A DNA stretch of 64,000 bases from Allacma fusca (Eukaryota > Arthropoda > Collembola > Symphypleona > Sminthuridae). Location of the stretch: assembly GCA_947179485.1 (NCBI GenBank), contig OX359245.1, forward strand, positions 31,297,067 to 31,361,066, read 5' to 3'. A program made the position numbers and the translations under genes. The notes under the pieces were generated by a model, which did no database searches, was not told the origin of the DNA, and saw nothing but the letters and a program-made list of their open reading frames with translations. This document shows positions 11,910 through 24,002 of the stretch, one piece after another. How positions within the stretch are numbered: the stretch's first letter is position 1; the number at the start of each line of letters is the position of its first letter.

Positions 11910-13520
11910 TGGATAGGAACAAGATGTGTTCTTAGAATAATGTACTAGTCGAGATTACTCAGGGATTCATAAAAATTAATTACCCTTATGCATTCGAGTT
12001 GAATCCAAACAAATACTTGACCCTGACATGAGCTAAGCATCCGGAATTATCCTAGTCATCTTGTAAATCCTTAGATCCTTCAGAATGTTGATTTGCCATT
12101 CCCATGGTAATATAGAGACCATAATAAATTCCACCCACTGTGGGTTGAATAATTGTATTTCTTAATTCCTATTGTGCCAAATTACCAGCTTTTTCTTGTT
12201 TTTCCAAATGTGTGGAAGGTCTCAGGGCAGTAGTAGGGTAGTCCCATAAATTATTATAAAATTGTATTAGACAGGTGGCTACGATTAAGCAACAAGAACA
12301 TATGGATTTTTTTACTCAATCTGAATTTGCTATTTTGAAATATAAGCCCATTTTCTGATAAAGGACGTAAATTTTTGTAGAACCTAAATAAATGTTAACA
12401 CTAAAACAATCGCTGCAATTGTTCGACAAGAACAATTATTTGACAACAATAAATTTCATTAATGTATATACTTAAATACACGTCCCAAATTGTAAATATG
12501 GTAACTTCTAATTTTATTTAAATCATGTAAAGTAACATGTGAACGTTTAAAATAATATAAAGTAATTTACAATTATTCAACTGTTGAAATTTTAACAGAA
12601 ACTGACTCATACTCAGGGAATGTCATTGGGAAATACATTCTGACGTGTGTGCAAAAATTAAATGAAAGAGTCGGTTCATACAAGTAATGGATAAACAAAT
12701 CCGAATGGTTGCTTTTGTCTCAAAATCAAAAATTATCTGAGTATAAATAATAGTTCAACATCAGTTGAAGAACAATAATTTAATTATAAATCATTAATGT
12801 GATTTGATTTCAATGTAATTGTTAAACCAGCACAAATTTCCCCCTCTGTAAAACCCTTTAAATAAAGTAATCTGACTATTTCACAGAGTAGAAATCTAAT
12901 TTAGTTCAAAATTTCATATAAAAAACAAATAATTGCAAAATGCAACCTTTCACAAACCTTGATCGTTCGTAAAATTATAATCGCATCGCAGAACTCAATC
13001 GAATAAAATTGTCGTACTGAGAATAAAGTATTGAATAAAAATCTTTTGGTCACATCTGCTTCAATATTACAGCCAGCCATAGTCCTTTCAAAATAATATT
13101 AACCGAAGGTCCATCATTTGATTTAATTTTGACTGCCTTCAAAATTATGAACTTGCGTGAGAAATATTAATAATTATTGCAAAGAATTGTAGATTCGATG
13201 CACATTTTTCAGGGTCCTGCCCACTCTTGATTAACGCTCCTGCAAATAAATAAATACAGAACATAAAGGTAGAAGCGTCCAATAAAGTAATTACATTTGG
13301 GAAGAAATTAGCTATTTATTACTTTTCGTCATGGTAAGTTCGTAGAGGTCATGGTTCAGCTTTCTATACGTCTCCAAAGTAATACGGAAACCGTAGTAGC
13401 TCTTGTAGCTCAAAAGTAAGTAGCTTGAAATCACAGATTAAAAAATCCAGACTTTTCAGGATAGTCCATATAATTAGATTGGGTATCACTCGGAATTGAT
13501 GGGCTAAGACAGCATTAACA
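11910..13520. other. Non-coding stretch, BTB-BACK gene 3' flank
   Basis: No supported coding sequence. A minus-strand AATAAA (13315-13320) lies about 200 nt beyond the BTB-BACK stop and may be its poly(A) signal. Confidence 0.35.
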
Positions 13521-14883
13521 TCAGTTTCGTTTCGATTTGTCTGGATTCTGGAAAACAACAATATTTTAATGACTGTAAAATAAATAAGATCCATTAAATT
13601 CTAATTTACTACCTGCTTGCTATGATCCTCCTCCTCTTCCTCCTCTTCGGGAATAACATAAAGTCTTGGTTTCTCTCTCAGGAACTTCCTCGGAGAAGTG
13701 AATGCCTGATCGCTGCTTCTGAAAGGGTACCACACTCAGAAATAACACACATCGGACTGATTCCACTTGAACTACAAACACATACTGCTCTGAAAATTCT
13801 TAACCTAGCATCCGGATCATTCCAAAAGCTCTGCAATGCATGCTCCTGCTCAGGGCATAACAAATGAGTAGGCAGAACAGTTTGCTCAAATTCTTGACGG
13901 GACATATGATGGAATCGGATCAGCTTCAACGGACCCGCCAGCACTTCCGTCAGACTCGGAGAATTCATCTCGACGGAGTGATGCTCACAAAAACACTGAC
14001 CCCATCTGCAATTAAAAATACAAAAACCAATCAATTCAATTTTAACAATTTACAAACGTCCCACAATCCTTCCTCCTAAAACTAATTTCTTTTAATCTTA
14101 TGACACCACACCTCACAACAGCTTCAAACAACTGAATTTCCAACTGCAGATTGAGATCATCCCTGCTAAGGATCTCACACAGGGCCTCCGAAGACAGGTT
14201 CAAGAAATCATGGGTTGGAAGAAGTTTTGCCACATTTCTGAAATTAACCCCAAACCCAAGATCATATCACATCCCACTATCCAATATAGCCAAGCACATT
14301 ATATTAATTGTATTTAAAAGCTATTAACTTAGCAATAAATTCCAAAGCAGACGTCCTTGCTCCAGCAGCATCTTCCCCGATATCAATCAAAACATTCACA
14401 ATGCTACAGATTGAGGTCAATTCCCATGGGGTCGGAGCTGTCGCCAAAAAATCCGACGTGGTCTGGACCAGATCCTTCAACTGGAAATAATGAGCTGTTC
14501 GAAGTAGTTCTGGCGCATTCTGAATCACATCCCCATCATAGATCCATTGTGGTCCCATACAGATATACTGAAAAAAAATTTCCAGAATCACAATTTACAT
14601 TAAATTCCAAAAAAATAACATTTTGACATAATAAATACATTTTAAACTATATGAATTTTGCTCATACATTTAGAACCTGCTGGAATGTAAAAGCCTCCAC
14701 GTGCCTCAAATGAATCGTCTCATTCTCGGAGTTGTCAATGAAGAGTTGGAGGAATTTTGGAGATGCACCCAGGAATAGTTCCCGATTGACTACGAATTCT
14801 TCCCTTGAGTCACCAATTAAAAATACTATTAATTCCGAAGCCTGCTCCGGTTCACAAGATCCACCTTGCTCAGAGGCACTCAT
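13521..14883 (-). CDS. BTB-BACK domain protein, BTBD1/2/3/6-like (304 aa, six exons)
   Basis: Probable substrate adaptor of a Cullin-3 ubiquitin ligase (family inference). CDS is complement(join(13521..13547,13613..13718,13805..14005,14112..14237,14329..14567,14668..14883)); introns are 65-106 nt with GT-AG ends and the frame holds throughout. Residues about 16-115 are a BTB/POZ fold (SPKFLQLF, FQQVLN-YICMG, LLRTAHYFQLKDL). Residues about 125-240 are a BACK region with family words ALEFIAKN, FLNLSSEALCEILSRDDL and VVRWGQ. PLKLIRFHHMSRQEFEQ matches the stretch that follows BACK in BTBD2/3/6. Instead of the C-terminal PHR domain of that group, the protein ends in a basic stretch, seven glutamates (285-291) and DHSKQNPDKSKRN, so it is short for the family. 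The last two exons are the least certain; without the splice at 13719-13804 the frame would stop at 13678. Confidence 0.82.
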
Positions 14884-17800
14884 ATTTACAAATAAAAAAG
14901 AAGCTAATTACTGCTACAGTAATAATTACGGAAATATCGGATTTTTTTTACAAAAAAATAACAAAAATGAACTATAAAAATTTCTGAGTGGAATCAAGCA
15001 TTCCCTCAGTTGAGGAAGGTCCAGTAAAAATCAATTGATGGGAAACATTTGGAGGGCCTGAGAGCCATAAGGCTTTGGATGTTGAAGGTGGATTTGCAAT
15101 CAAATGAATGAGACCTTTTATTATCGCTTTTAGGAGACATTTATCAATATTTACATGATATTTCCTTCCATATAGATACTCCCCTTGGACTTGAGATGCT
15201 ATTGTTCTTGGGTATATATTTTTATCATTATTTTTCTGTCCGTTATTATACTCTCTTAAATCTTAGAGTATATTTGAGACAGTCCTTGCAAATGCAGATA
15301 CAGCTCCTGAATACTGATGGAATAATAATTAAGTGTTATCAATATAACATGCAAGATGCAAATCATTTCCTGACTTCTGTTACTTCGGCTTTAGAACCAT
15401 GTTTTGTAACAGATGGAAATTCATTTTGCCCTGTGGACATGTCAAGTGTATATACGGAAGGTGTAATGTGGATGTTATTCTTACATTTTTATTTTGAACT
15501 GTATTTTTTAGCATTGGGTTCATGTACACAAAGCTTCCTGAGGACCACCCAGCTCGTGCCTTTTTGCTTGTGGGGCTTCAATATTGAGTACAATCCAATA
15601 TTGTCAAAATTCCCTGAGGTAATTACCTCTAATATAAAAAGGTCTCTCTCGGAGTAATCTTTATTTTTTGAGGATAATATCTCTGTCAGGATTCAAACAT
15701 GTGGACACATTCCCGTCTTGTGGACAATGCTAATTTCCCTATAGTTAAAGGATATGGAGTAATTAGGAGAGCCTGGAGAATTCAGGGGGGATCTTCTGGA
15801 GTGCCCTGACTCAACAACCGTCTTTATACATAACCTTTGACCATATATTGTAATTTAGCTGGGACATTTTCCATGGTCAATGGAATCACACAGGAACTTT
15901 GTAAATATTACTAATTAATAAGAAGCTAGTGATGTAATATAAAATAGGTATATTAAGGGACATGTACAAAGTGTGGAGTAATATTACAGGTCTTGAATCT
16001 CTAATTATGATGAGCGGAACCTGTGCTCAGAGTACTATTTTCGACGGGTTTTGTTTATGGGGTACTGTGAGACATATTGTAAATATGGGATCTTATTTTG
16101 ATGTGACCAGAGAATGTTGTTTAATTTATTTCGTAAAATTTGCAGTACGTGTGGTTATGTTTGTCAACTGTAAGTCGGACCCAGTGACACCGGTGTTGTT
16201 ATTATGAGGAAATTGGAATCTTGGACAAACTGGAACTTGTTGTTGGCCGATTTGCCATAGACGATTTATATCTACTGAGAATGTTATCAGGATATGTGAT
16301 ACTTCTATAACTTAATAAAACAAATGATGATAATATCGAAGCTATTTCTGGTCATAACTGGTAAATGTGTGAAGGATACGTGTTTCCATGTTGAGCATTT
16401 ATGATAATAGATCGTTGAGAGTATGTTTATGCTCGCTGTTGTGCACATGTTTGTTTTTCTGTGCGATGCATGCGGCACGCGGAGTTACATAAATGTAAGT
16501 ATGAAAATATGTATGTACATACATCTATTACTACGACAATGCATGTGCTTTATGTGCAACTCCTGCTTCTGTATGAAACCTTGGAAGGTTTTATTTCGAT
16601 AATTTACGATTTCATAAGATGACTTGAAGCTGTTTAAGCATACTCGAAAATATGAATCTCCGTGGTTATAATTGACCTCTGAATTTCTGGAACAAGAAAC
16701 GAATTTGTTTACGTACCCAACAAAAACAACGTCGGAGGCAAAGATGAGCATATTATTCTGCATGAGCTAACCTAGTCATAAATGTGGTAAAATTATAAAC
16801 CCGCTTATATGTACATATGCATATGTTAGCCCTTTTTTTAAAAAAACCTTGTTAGTTAATGTATATACAATTTCGTACATTATCGAAGACAGCTTGTAGT
16901 TTCAATTTTTCCGGAGATTATTTCTGCGCCGGATTGCCTACCAAGATTTTTTGAAACTAGCTTCGCCTTATAATTACCTATTTTAAATTGGGGTTGATAT
17001 TTATTTTGCAGCTTTAAAAGAAATACAATCGGACTGTGGATCTGCAAAAAATCATAAATACATACATGCCCAATGAGAAAGTTAATACAAAAAAAATGAA
17101 TTATTATTGAAATTAATCCTCTGGCAAATATTGTCAACGGGTCAAAGTCGGGGTTTTCAGATTGTCAATGGCTTCGTTGTTTTTAATCTCAAGCTAAATG
17201 TTTTCAAAAATTATTTGACGTTTGTTTACATACAATTTAATTGACTTTCCAGAGAAATGCATAGTAGGTCTCACGTGAACAAGACCGTAAAGTCTACAGA
17301 CGTAAATATGAAGAAGTGAGATATAAGCCGGGATGCCATTTTTTAAAATTTACTTCATACAAGATCCAAATCGTGTTTTTAAGGTCAAATTGAAGTCAGG
17401 TCACTTACTAAGGCTTACTAAGGCTAAATTGTGGCCATGTTGCTATTTGTTACGCATTAGGGTGAATGGAAGGTCATGTAACCAAATGGTAATGCAACCA
17501 GCTGTGATGTCAATAAGAGGTTATGTAACTTACTGTAATATCAGTACATTAAAGTGAATAAACGGCGTCATGTAGTAAATTATTCTCATCGTGTTCAATA
17601 AAAGCCCATCGAGACACATTGACCCATTTTGGTGAACAATATATTCAAGTTAGACACTTCCTGGAGTTGCTTACTTTTTTTGTTACAATTCATATGAACT
17701 TAAGTATTGACATTCAAGTACTTTCTTCTGCTTTCAACATAGTTATTCTGACCCATATTACACACTGGAATAGTCACTTCGAGCCTGTATGACTTTGTAC

Positions 17801-18221
17801 AAAGGTGTTAGTCATCGATCATTTTGAGAGCTATACTGATGTTTTACAGGATTTTTGTAATACTAATGCTGTTTCAAATATAGACAATATCTAATCTTAC
17901 AACCTACCTATTTCCTCACGCAGGAATTGAATTTTCTTCTATTTAACTTATTATTTGATTTTTTATTTTAGTCCTGCTGGCTCTGTATCCTAGCTATAAA
18001 AGGTTTTCTCTATTAATCTTATACGTACGTCTTAACTTTAACCTTCTCCTACATAATATGGCTATTTCACAGACCTATTTGTAGGCTAGGCGCTCACTGG
18101 TGGCACAGCAACAAAAACCATCGCACATGGCTTTATATTGGGTTCATGCCAGTGATGTATAGCTCCTCAATTTTTCAGTCCTACTCCTTATCCTCATTGA
18201 GTCGGCCTTAGCATTCAAATA
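14884..18221. other. Non-coding stretch, no gene accepted
   Basis: Holds a 153-codon plus-strand ORF (15196-15657) and several shorter ones. None shows a domain, a convincing signal peptide or exon borders, and AT-rich composition makes hydrophobic chance ORFs likely. Confidence 0.3.
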
Positions 18222-19456
18222 GTGTAAGTTAGTGCTCCGCATGGGTACAAAAATGTTGTACCTGAACCTGTACCTGTACCTGAATCATGGGTACATGGAT
18301 TTTTTGAACCTATACCCGTACCTGTACCTGAATACCTGGGTTCAATTTTCCTGAACCTGTACCTGTACTCAAACTAAATCAGGAGTACCTGTACCTGAAA
18401 AGTACCTGTACCCAAAAAGTACCCAAAAAAGTACCTGTACCCGGGTATATTTTAAAAGTACCTGAACCTACCCGGGTATTTTCGATTGCACTAATTTAAA
18501 AGATTACCAAAGATATTACACGAAATAAAAAATTAAAATATCTGCCACCAAGACATTTTGACTTAATTAATTAATTAATCATATTAGATTTACTTATATT
18601 TTGTATTCTTACAAAGCATGAATATATAAGTACTGGAATTATCAGTAGATATAAATGATTACATAAAGGTTGAAAAGGTAACAGATGGAAAAAATCTACG
18701 ATATGAAGAAGTTCAGTGCAACAATGCAAACGCAGTGTAATATTTTTTAAACGTTCAATAATGCCAAGAAATTAAACGATTAAGAATTTGTTTTGCAACC
18801 TGAAATTGCTTTCGCAATGGAAAACATTTTTTTCGATTCAAACTCCCCAGATTTTAACTTCAGCCAAGCTTTGAGAAAAAAACATTTCCTACCGTATCTC
18901 CACTCTTATATGTATAAGCGTTTATACGTCAGAAAAACTGGGCCATCGGAGAAGGCTCGCTCTATCTGTACTCCAGTTCCAGGAACTGCTAAAAATCTCT
19001 GGTCATTCCAGCTAATGCTGGGTAACTGGTCACGTGTTCCTATATGGTGGAATTAGTTTTCATGACTGAGGTTATATAGAATATAAATTTTAATGTAACA
19101 TGTTTCAAGGTCAAAAATTCGGATGAATTTTTAAAACTCAACAATACCTTTACAGGCGTTACTTGGAAATTATGATTGACTGAGAAGTACCTGAAAGTTT
19201 AGGTATTTTACATTCAGGTTCAGGTATTTACCCAGTGCGTACCCGTACCTGATGGGTTTATACCCAAAAGATTGGTTTTTGAACCTGTACCCATACCTGA
19301 ACCTGAACCTGAATTTTCAGGTATCTAACGACTGAACCTGAACCTGTACCCAAATTGGATGGGTACAAAAAGTGTGTACCTGATACGTACCTGTACCTGA
19401 ACCTGTACCCAAATACCCGGGTAAAACCTGTACCCATGAGGGGCACTAGTGTAAGT
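18222..19456. mobile_element. hAT-type MITE with 8-bp duplication GTGTAAGT
   Basis: The element spans 18230-19448. The ends are TAGTGCTCCGCATGGGTAC on the left and the inverse of TAGTGCCCCTCATGGGTAC on the right, flanked by the perfect direct repeat GTGTAAGT (18222-18229 and 19449-19456). Eight-bp target duplications and TAG/CAG-starting ends define hAT elements. About 250 bp at each end consists of degenerate GTACCTG and AACCTGTACC words (left) and the inverse (right). The AT-rich middle has no hAT transposase or dimerisation-domain reading frame, so the 1.2-kb copy is non-autonomous. Confidence 0.9.
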
Positions 19457-19713
19457 CCAGTCAGTATAAGTATAAGACCCAAATAGTCCAAATTATCTTT
19501 GAAATAACACGAATTTTTAAATTTTTCGGTACACCCCTTTGAAATTCATAATAACGAAAGAATTAATACCTGAATCTATTCTTCTTCTGTCCAATTTATT
19601 TGTGACCCACCTAAATTTATTCTTGATTTTTGATTACGCTCTATAAAAATTAATAAATCGAAATTAATCGAGTCCTTTACCCAACCCAACTTTTTCTACA
19701 TTACTAACACTCA

Positions 19714-20918
19714 CCCAGCACCAGGGTTGCACAAATGAAAATGCCCTAGGTTTTATGCCTGCCCTCCTGAAAATGCCCTGAAAATGCCCAAAACGCAGAA
19801 AATGCCCTGAAAATGCCTTACTCTGAAAATGCCCGGCATTTTGGGCATTTTCGGCAGGCATTTTGGGCATATTGGGCATTTTTACAGAAACGTATACAAT
19901 ATGACCATTATTGCTCCTTTAACAAATATAAGTGAGTTTTTCATAGCCCAATCAAACCCATCCAGTTTTAGAAAATGTTAGAAGTACTTGATTTAAAAAA
20001 AAGAATTTAATTAGTCTAATTCGTTACTTATGGCCAGTGGTTATTTCAATAATCCTTAAAAAAAATTAAGCCCCAACGGATTTGCAAACATTCAACGCTG
20101 TACATTGTTAAAAACTTTTGGATTTGGAAAGAACAATTTGCACAGTGCCAGCATAAATTCAGTATTTTGATAATGGCTTGTAAAGTATAGACACTTTCAT
20201 TAGATACATAAGATGCGACTGTTATAATATATGTCAAAACCTCCGTAGAAAATTTTGTGTCGACTTTGAAAATTGCATTTAATTAGCCATAGTAAACCAA
20301 TGTAATAATTCTAGGAGTCCAAAATGTAACAATAAATACATTTAGATGCCGACGAGTTTTGAAACTCACAAACAAAGGTATTTTTAATCTTTTAACAACT
20401 GTTTTATCTTTTTGTGTTGCATCTTTGCCCGTATATGTTTGTTCTTGAAATCTAAATAATTCCAGACACGGTGTACAAGCGAATTTTTACAATAAAATAA
20501 GGAAAATAGAATAAATTGTAAATATTTCCAAGAAGGTTAAAAAATTATTATTATTTATGGAAAAATAATAATAATTATTATTATTTTTCCATAAATAATA
20601 ATAATTTTTTAACCTTCTTGGAAATATTTTGTTTCTATAATTTTATCAGGTAATCCAGTTGAATATTAAATTTATTTGTAACATACTGTTTAGTGACTTA
20701 TTTTGCTAAATTAGCAGGTGGCTAAAGCTATATATTTAAAAAATTGGTGCGAATATGCCGAAAATGCCTGCCCTAGGCTGAATATGCCCAAAATGTCCAA
20801 AGTGCCATAGATGCCCAAAATGCCATGAAATGAAAATGCCCAAAATGCCAGGGCATTTTGGGCAGGCATAATGCCGAAAATGCCATGGCATTTTCAATTG
20901 TGCAACCCTGCCCAGCAC
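19714..20918. mobile_element. hAT-type MITE with 8-bp duplication CCCAGCAC
   Basis: The element spans 19722-20910. Ends CAGGGTTGCACAAATGAAAA and the inverse of CAGGGTTGCACAATTGAAAA are flanked by perfect CCCAGCAC repeats (19714-19721, 20911-20918). CAGGGTT-type ends with 8-bp duplications are typical of animal hAT elements. Both subterminal zones consist of degenerate AAAATGCCC/GGGCATTTT words in both orientations. The centre is AT-rich, lacks a transposase and carries a separate 112-bp palindrome. Confidence 0.92.
20520..20631. repeat. 112-bp perfect palindrome (foldback)
   Basis: Two 56-nt arms meet between 20575 and 20576 with no spacer and no mismatch. The arms run inward from AAATATTTCCAAGAAGG through TTATGGAAAAATAATAATAA to the centre. 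It lies inside the hAT-type element at 19722-20910. It could be a small foldback insertion, a hairpin repair product or an assembly artefact; no clear flanking duplication is visible. Confidence 0.9.
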
Positions 20919-21279
20919 TCCTTAATCTTTCATTCATTTGTGTGTCCCTTTTTGGTCACCACGAGGCGCAAGTGAAATCTAAGGGACGCTTATTATAAAT
21001 CAATACATAATCAAATTAAATCTCATAATGCCCCTATTCTTATCATGAGATCATGAGTCCTAGTAAGTCTTCTGAGAATACTTCTTTACGTCCAAATCAG
21101 CTGAAGTTCTTATTATTTTCAATTTATTCAGTATCTCAGCCCCACTCTGGTATCAAGTCAGTCTTTTATTCACATCCCAATCATTCCTTTCATACAGTTC
21201 AGAAGTATACATCACTGGCACTCTTCACGCTTCACTCCCTTCTCTCTCTTTGTTTGCAACGCAACCTCTCAATCCGTAA

Positions 21280-21642
21280 GGGAGCATACACAAATTACGT
21301 CACCCAAAAAGGACGATATTTCAGACCCTCCCACCCCATCATCACCATGTGTCATTTATTGCTGAATCCACCTACCCTGTACAGAGATGATGTCACTAGA
21401 CAGACAAACTTGCTGTGTAATAGAATCGTTTGGTTCTGCGCTTTGAATTCAGGAATGAATTTATCCTTTTATGTTCGCGTCATCATAATACAAGCGAAAA
21501 ATGTAAGGGACCTTCAAAAACGGCGGAAAATTTTGGTGGCGTCATCTTTGCTGATGTGAACCCCACTACAATGTCATCAATGGTCACCAATTACTGCAAC
21601 TACCTACCCACCCTATGGGTGACGTAATTTGTGTACGCTCCC
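21280..21642. mobile_element. Short inverted-repeat MITE (about 363 bp)
   Basis: The left end GGGAGCATACACAAATTACG, continuing TCACCC, pairs with an inverted right end GGGAGCGTACACAAATTACG, also continuing TCACCC: 26 bp with one mismatch. No clean target duplication could be read (left flank CCGTAA, right flank AAAGAA), so the superfamily is open. The overlapping 168-codon plus ORF (21053-21559) crosses the element border and is not taken as a gene. Confidence 0.7.
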
Positions 21643-24002
21643 AAAGAATATTTGAACACATTGTGATTGTGTTATAAGGATACGAGACGAGAGTGAGTGA
21701 GGAAGCATGGTTTTACCATTGGAAGCTTCACAAAGTAATATATCCTAGACAGTACAGTGGCAGCTTTCTGTGCCCTACATTCTCCTTACACAGATTGTAG
21801 AACGACATTTGTCACAAGTTGGGGCACCCACGGAATGCATGGGTGTACATACGTATTTGATTCCGTTTCCCCACTGTTTATACAAAACAGAAGCCTCTCT
21901 CGCTCACTGGTTGGAGCACATTCATTTGTATGGGCAGACACGTTATCACTCTCATTAATTAAGCACTTTAATTTCATCAACCACTTAAGTATTCACGGGC
22001 CTGCTGTCAATCCTCTTGTAATAAGCAAGTGAGAAAAGTGAGCTTTTTGCTCCGTACCACCGCCTTACAAAATAGACTTACGATATTTTGGGGAGGTTTG
22101 CCCAAACTACTGTTTTGTTATCATGCACAGACCAGATACACGCCTAGGTTATGCCCATGAATATATTTAAGTATTACTTGCAGAAAAATCGACTTTTAGC
22201 ACGAAAGTGACAGGACAAACAAACCCTCGAATATCTCGGACTGAATATTGAACACTAACTTGACTATGTGCCTATATGTACATGAATGAAAAACGCTTTT
22301 ACTTCTACTCAGGTCAACCCGTTATAGTTTATGCAATTTAGGAAACGCTTTTTTACTTTTAAATAAAGAATTTTTTTGTGGCGTTGCCCCAAATGTAAAG
22401 TAACTGGACGTGATCTCACAGCTCACATAACTCGTGGTGAGTTTGTTTCCACATTGTTATTTTTTTAAAAGAAACGCTCACAAACGGAAACACTAAACAA
22501 ATAAATGGTCCACTTGCTACAGGCTTGAAGATTTCCTTATACGTTTATAAGCTAATTGGAAGTTTTCGTACCATTGCCATAGTGGAGACTGTATATATAT
22601 AATGCTATACACATCCTACGCTTTTAAAACACAATGAAATGATCTTTTACTCATCCAAACTCTAGGGTTTGTGCATACCTATATATGCACTGTTAAATTA
22701 TTTATTGTATCTCACCTCACACATTACTCTCTCCAGGGGGTTCCTCTAACTATTTAATTTGACGATGAGTCATTTCCTAGAATCTGTGTATTTACTCACA
22801 TGGGAACATTTCATACATTTTAGTATCTAATTTTCTATAATAATTATTATAAAAGGGTATTGATGTGTCATTATACTGTAGTTGTTGCTTATGTTATCTA
22901 CCTTTTGTGAAAATGAAAGCTCAAGCAATTACATCCTTAAGTATGGATCTTATTTGTAAATTGATAGTGACGGACAAAATTTTAAAACTAATTTATTTCA
23001 GATGGCAGTAGTCTTAAAATTCATTATATATGCTCTCGATATACAAGAGGCCCGCATTTTTTCGCATAGGAATAAAAACCTTTGGACCATTTTAACATTT
23101 CACTGTTAGTTTTTCTCCTAGTAAAGAGCATGTCCCTTGAAAAATGTTACCCTTTTTTTGCATTTTAGGGGCATTCTGCAACACTTACAGAAAAATGTCC
23201 TGTAGTTATAGGGTTAACAGGGTATTATACATTTTCTGTCCGTGTCACGCTCCAGAGATAGTAGTTTGTGAACAGTCTGTAGTGTCTGCATCCGTTCTTC
23301 CATTATTACCATTGCTCTTGCTCCCTGTGAAGATATAATTATTATACAAAAAATTTAATTTGATTATTACATCTAAACATTTGAATGCATCCTTAAATAT
23401 TCGCACAAAAAAAACATGATACAGTCAATGTCACTTGGAATACTTGAGTAGAGGGGCATCTCGTTTTAAACGTCAGCCCATCCTTAGGAATTTTTAATCA
23501 ACTGTATATTTTACAATATACACTGGTAATGCACATAGGAATATATAAATCTGATTAAATCTGATGCTAGGCCAAAATTTCTGCCAGCCATAGGTTCAGG
23601 ATATTAAATGAGTGCACTTTTTGCGATCCATGGACACGTAATATAAATCCTTACAAAATATATGAATGCAGTCAAATGTGAGCGTACTTCAGATCACAGT
23701 TACTGAAATAAAATAAATTGCTGACACAGATATAAAAATGATCCATAGATGACAATACTGCTAAATGGGATTCACACCTTTCTATACCCACACGCAAATC
23801 AATTTAACATATCCGGTCAATTCTGAGCTTCCGTATAATTTAAGCGTATATACTTTGAGCATTATTTTGGGTCAATGTGCCATATGCTGGAAAAATTCTA
23901 GTCAATAGTCAACCTGTCAGGTAGAAACAAGTCCAAGGATCTGTTTCTCATCTTTTTCCCACTTTATTGCCTGAGTCGGGAGTTGATCATTTATGGGAAA
24001 GC
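21643..24002. other. Non-coding stretch upstream of secreted-protein gene
   Basis: AT-rich, with no supported exon on either strand. The gene starting at 24003 probably has its promoter here, but no core element stands out. Confidence 0.35.

Noticed and set aside
13364..13594. 76-codon minus ORF downstream of the BTB-BACK gene
   Set aside because: Its start lies in an intron; the spliced frame gives a short NPDKSKRN end instead.
15196..15657. 153-codon plus ORF
   Set aside because: No domain, no splice partners, hydrophobic AT-rich composition; probably chance.
21053..21559. 168-codon plus ORF
   Set aside because: It crosses the left border of the inverted-repeat element at 21280 and has no recognisable domain.
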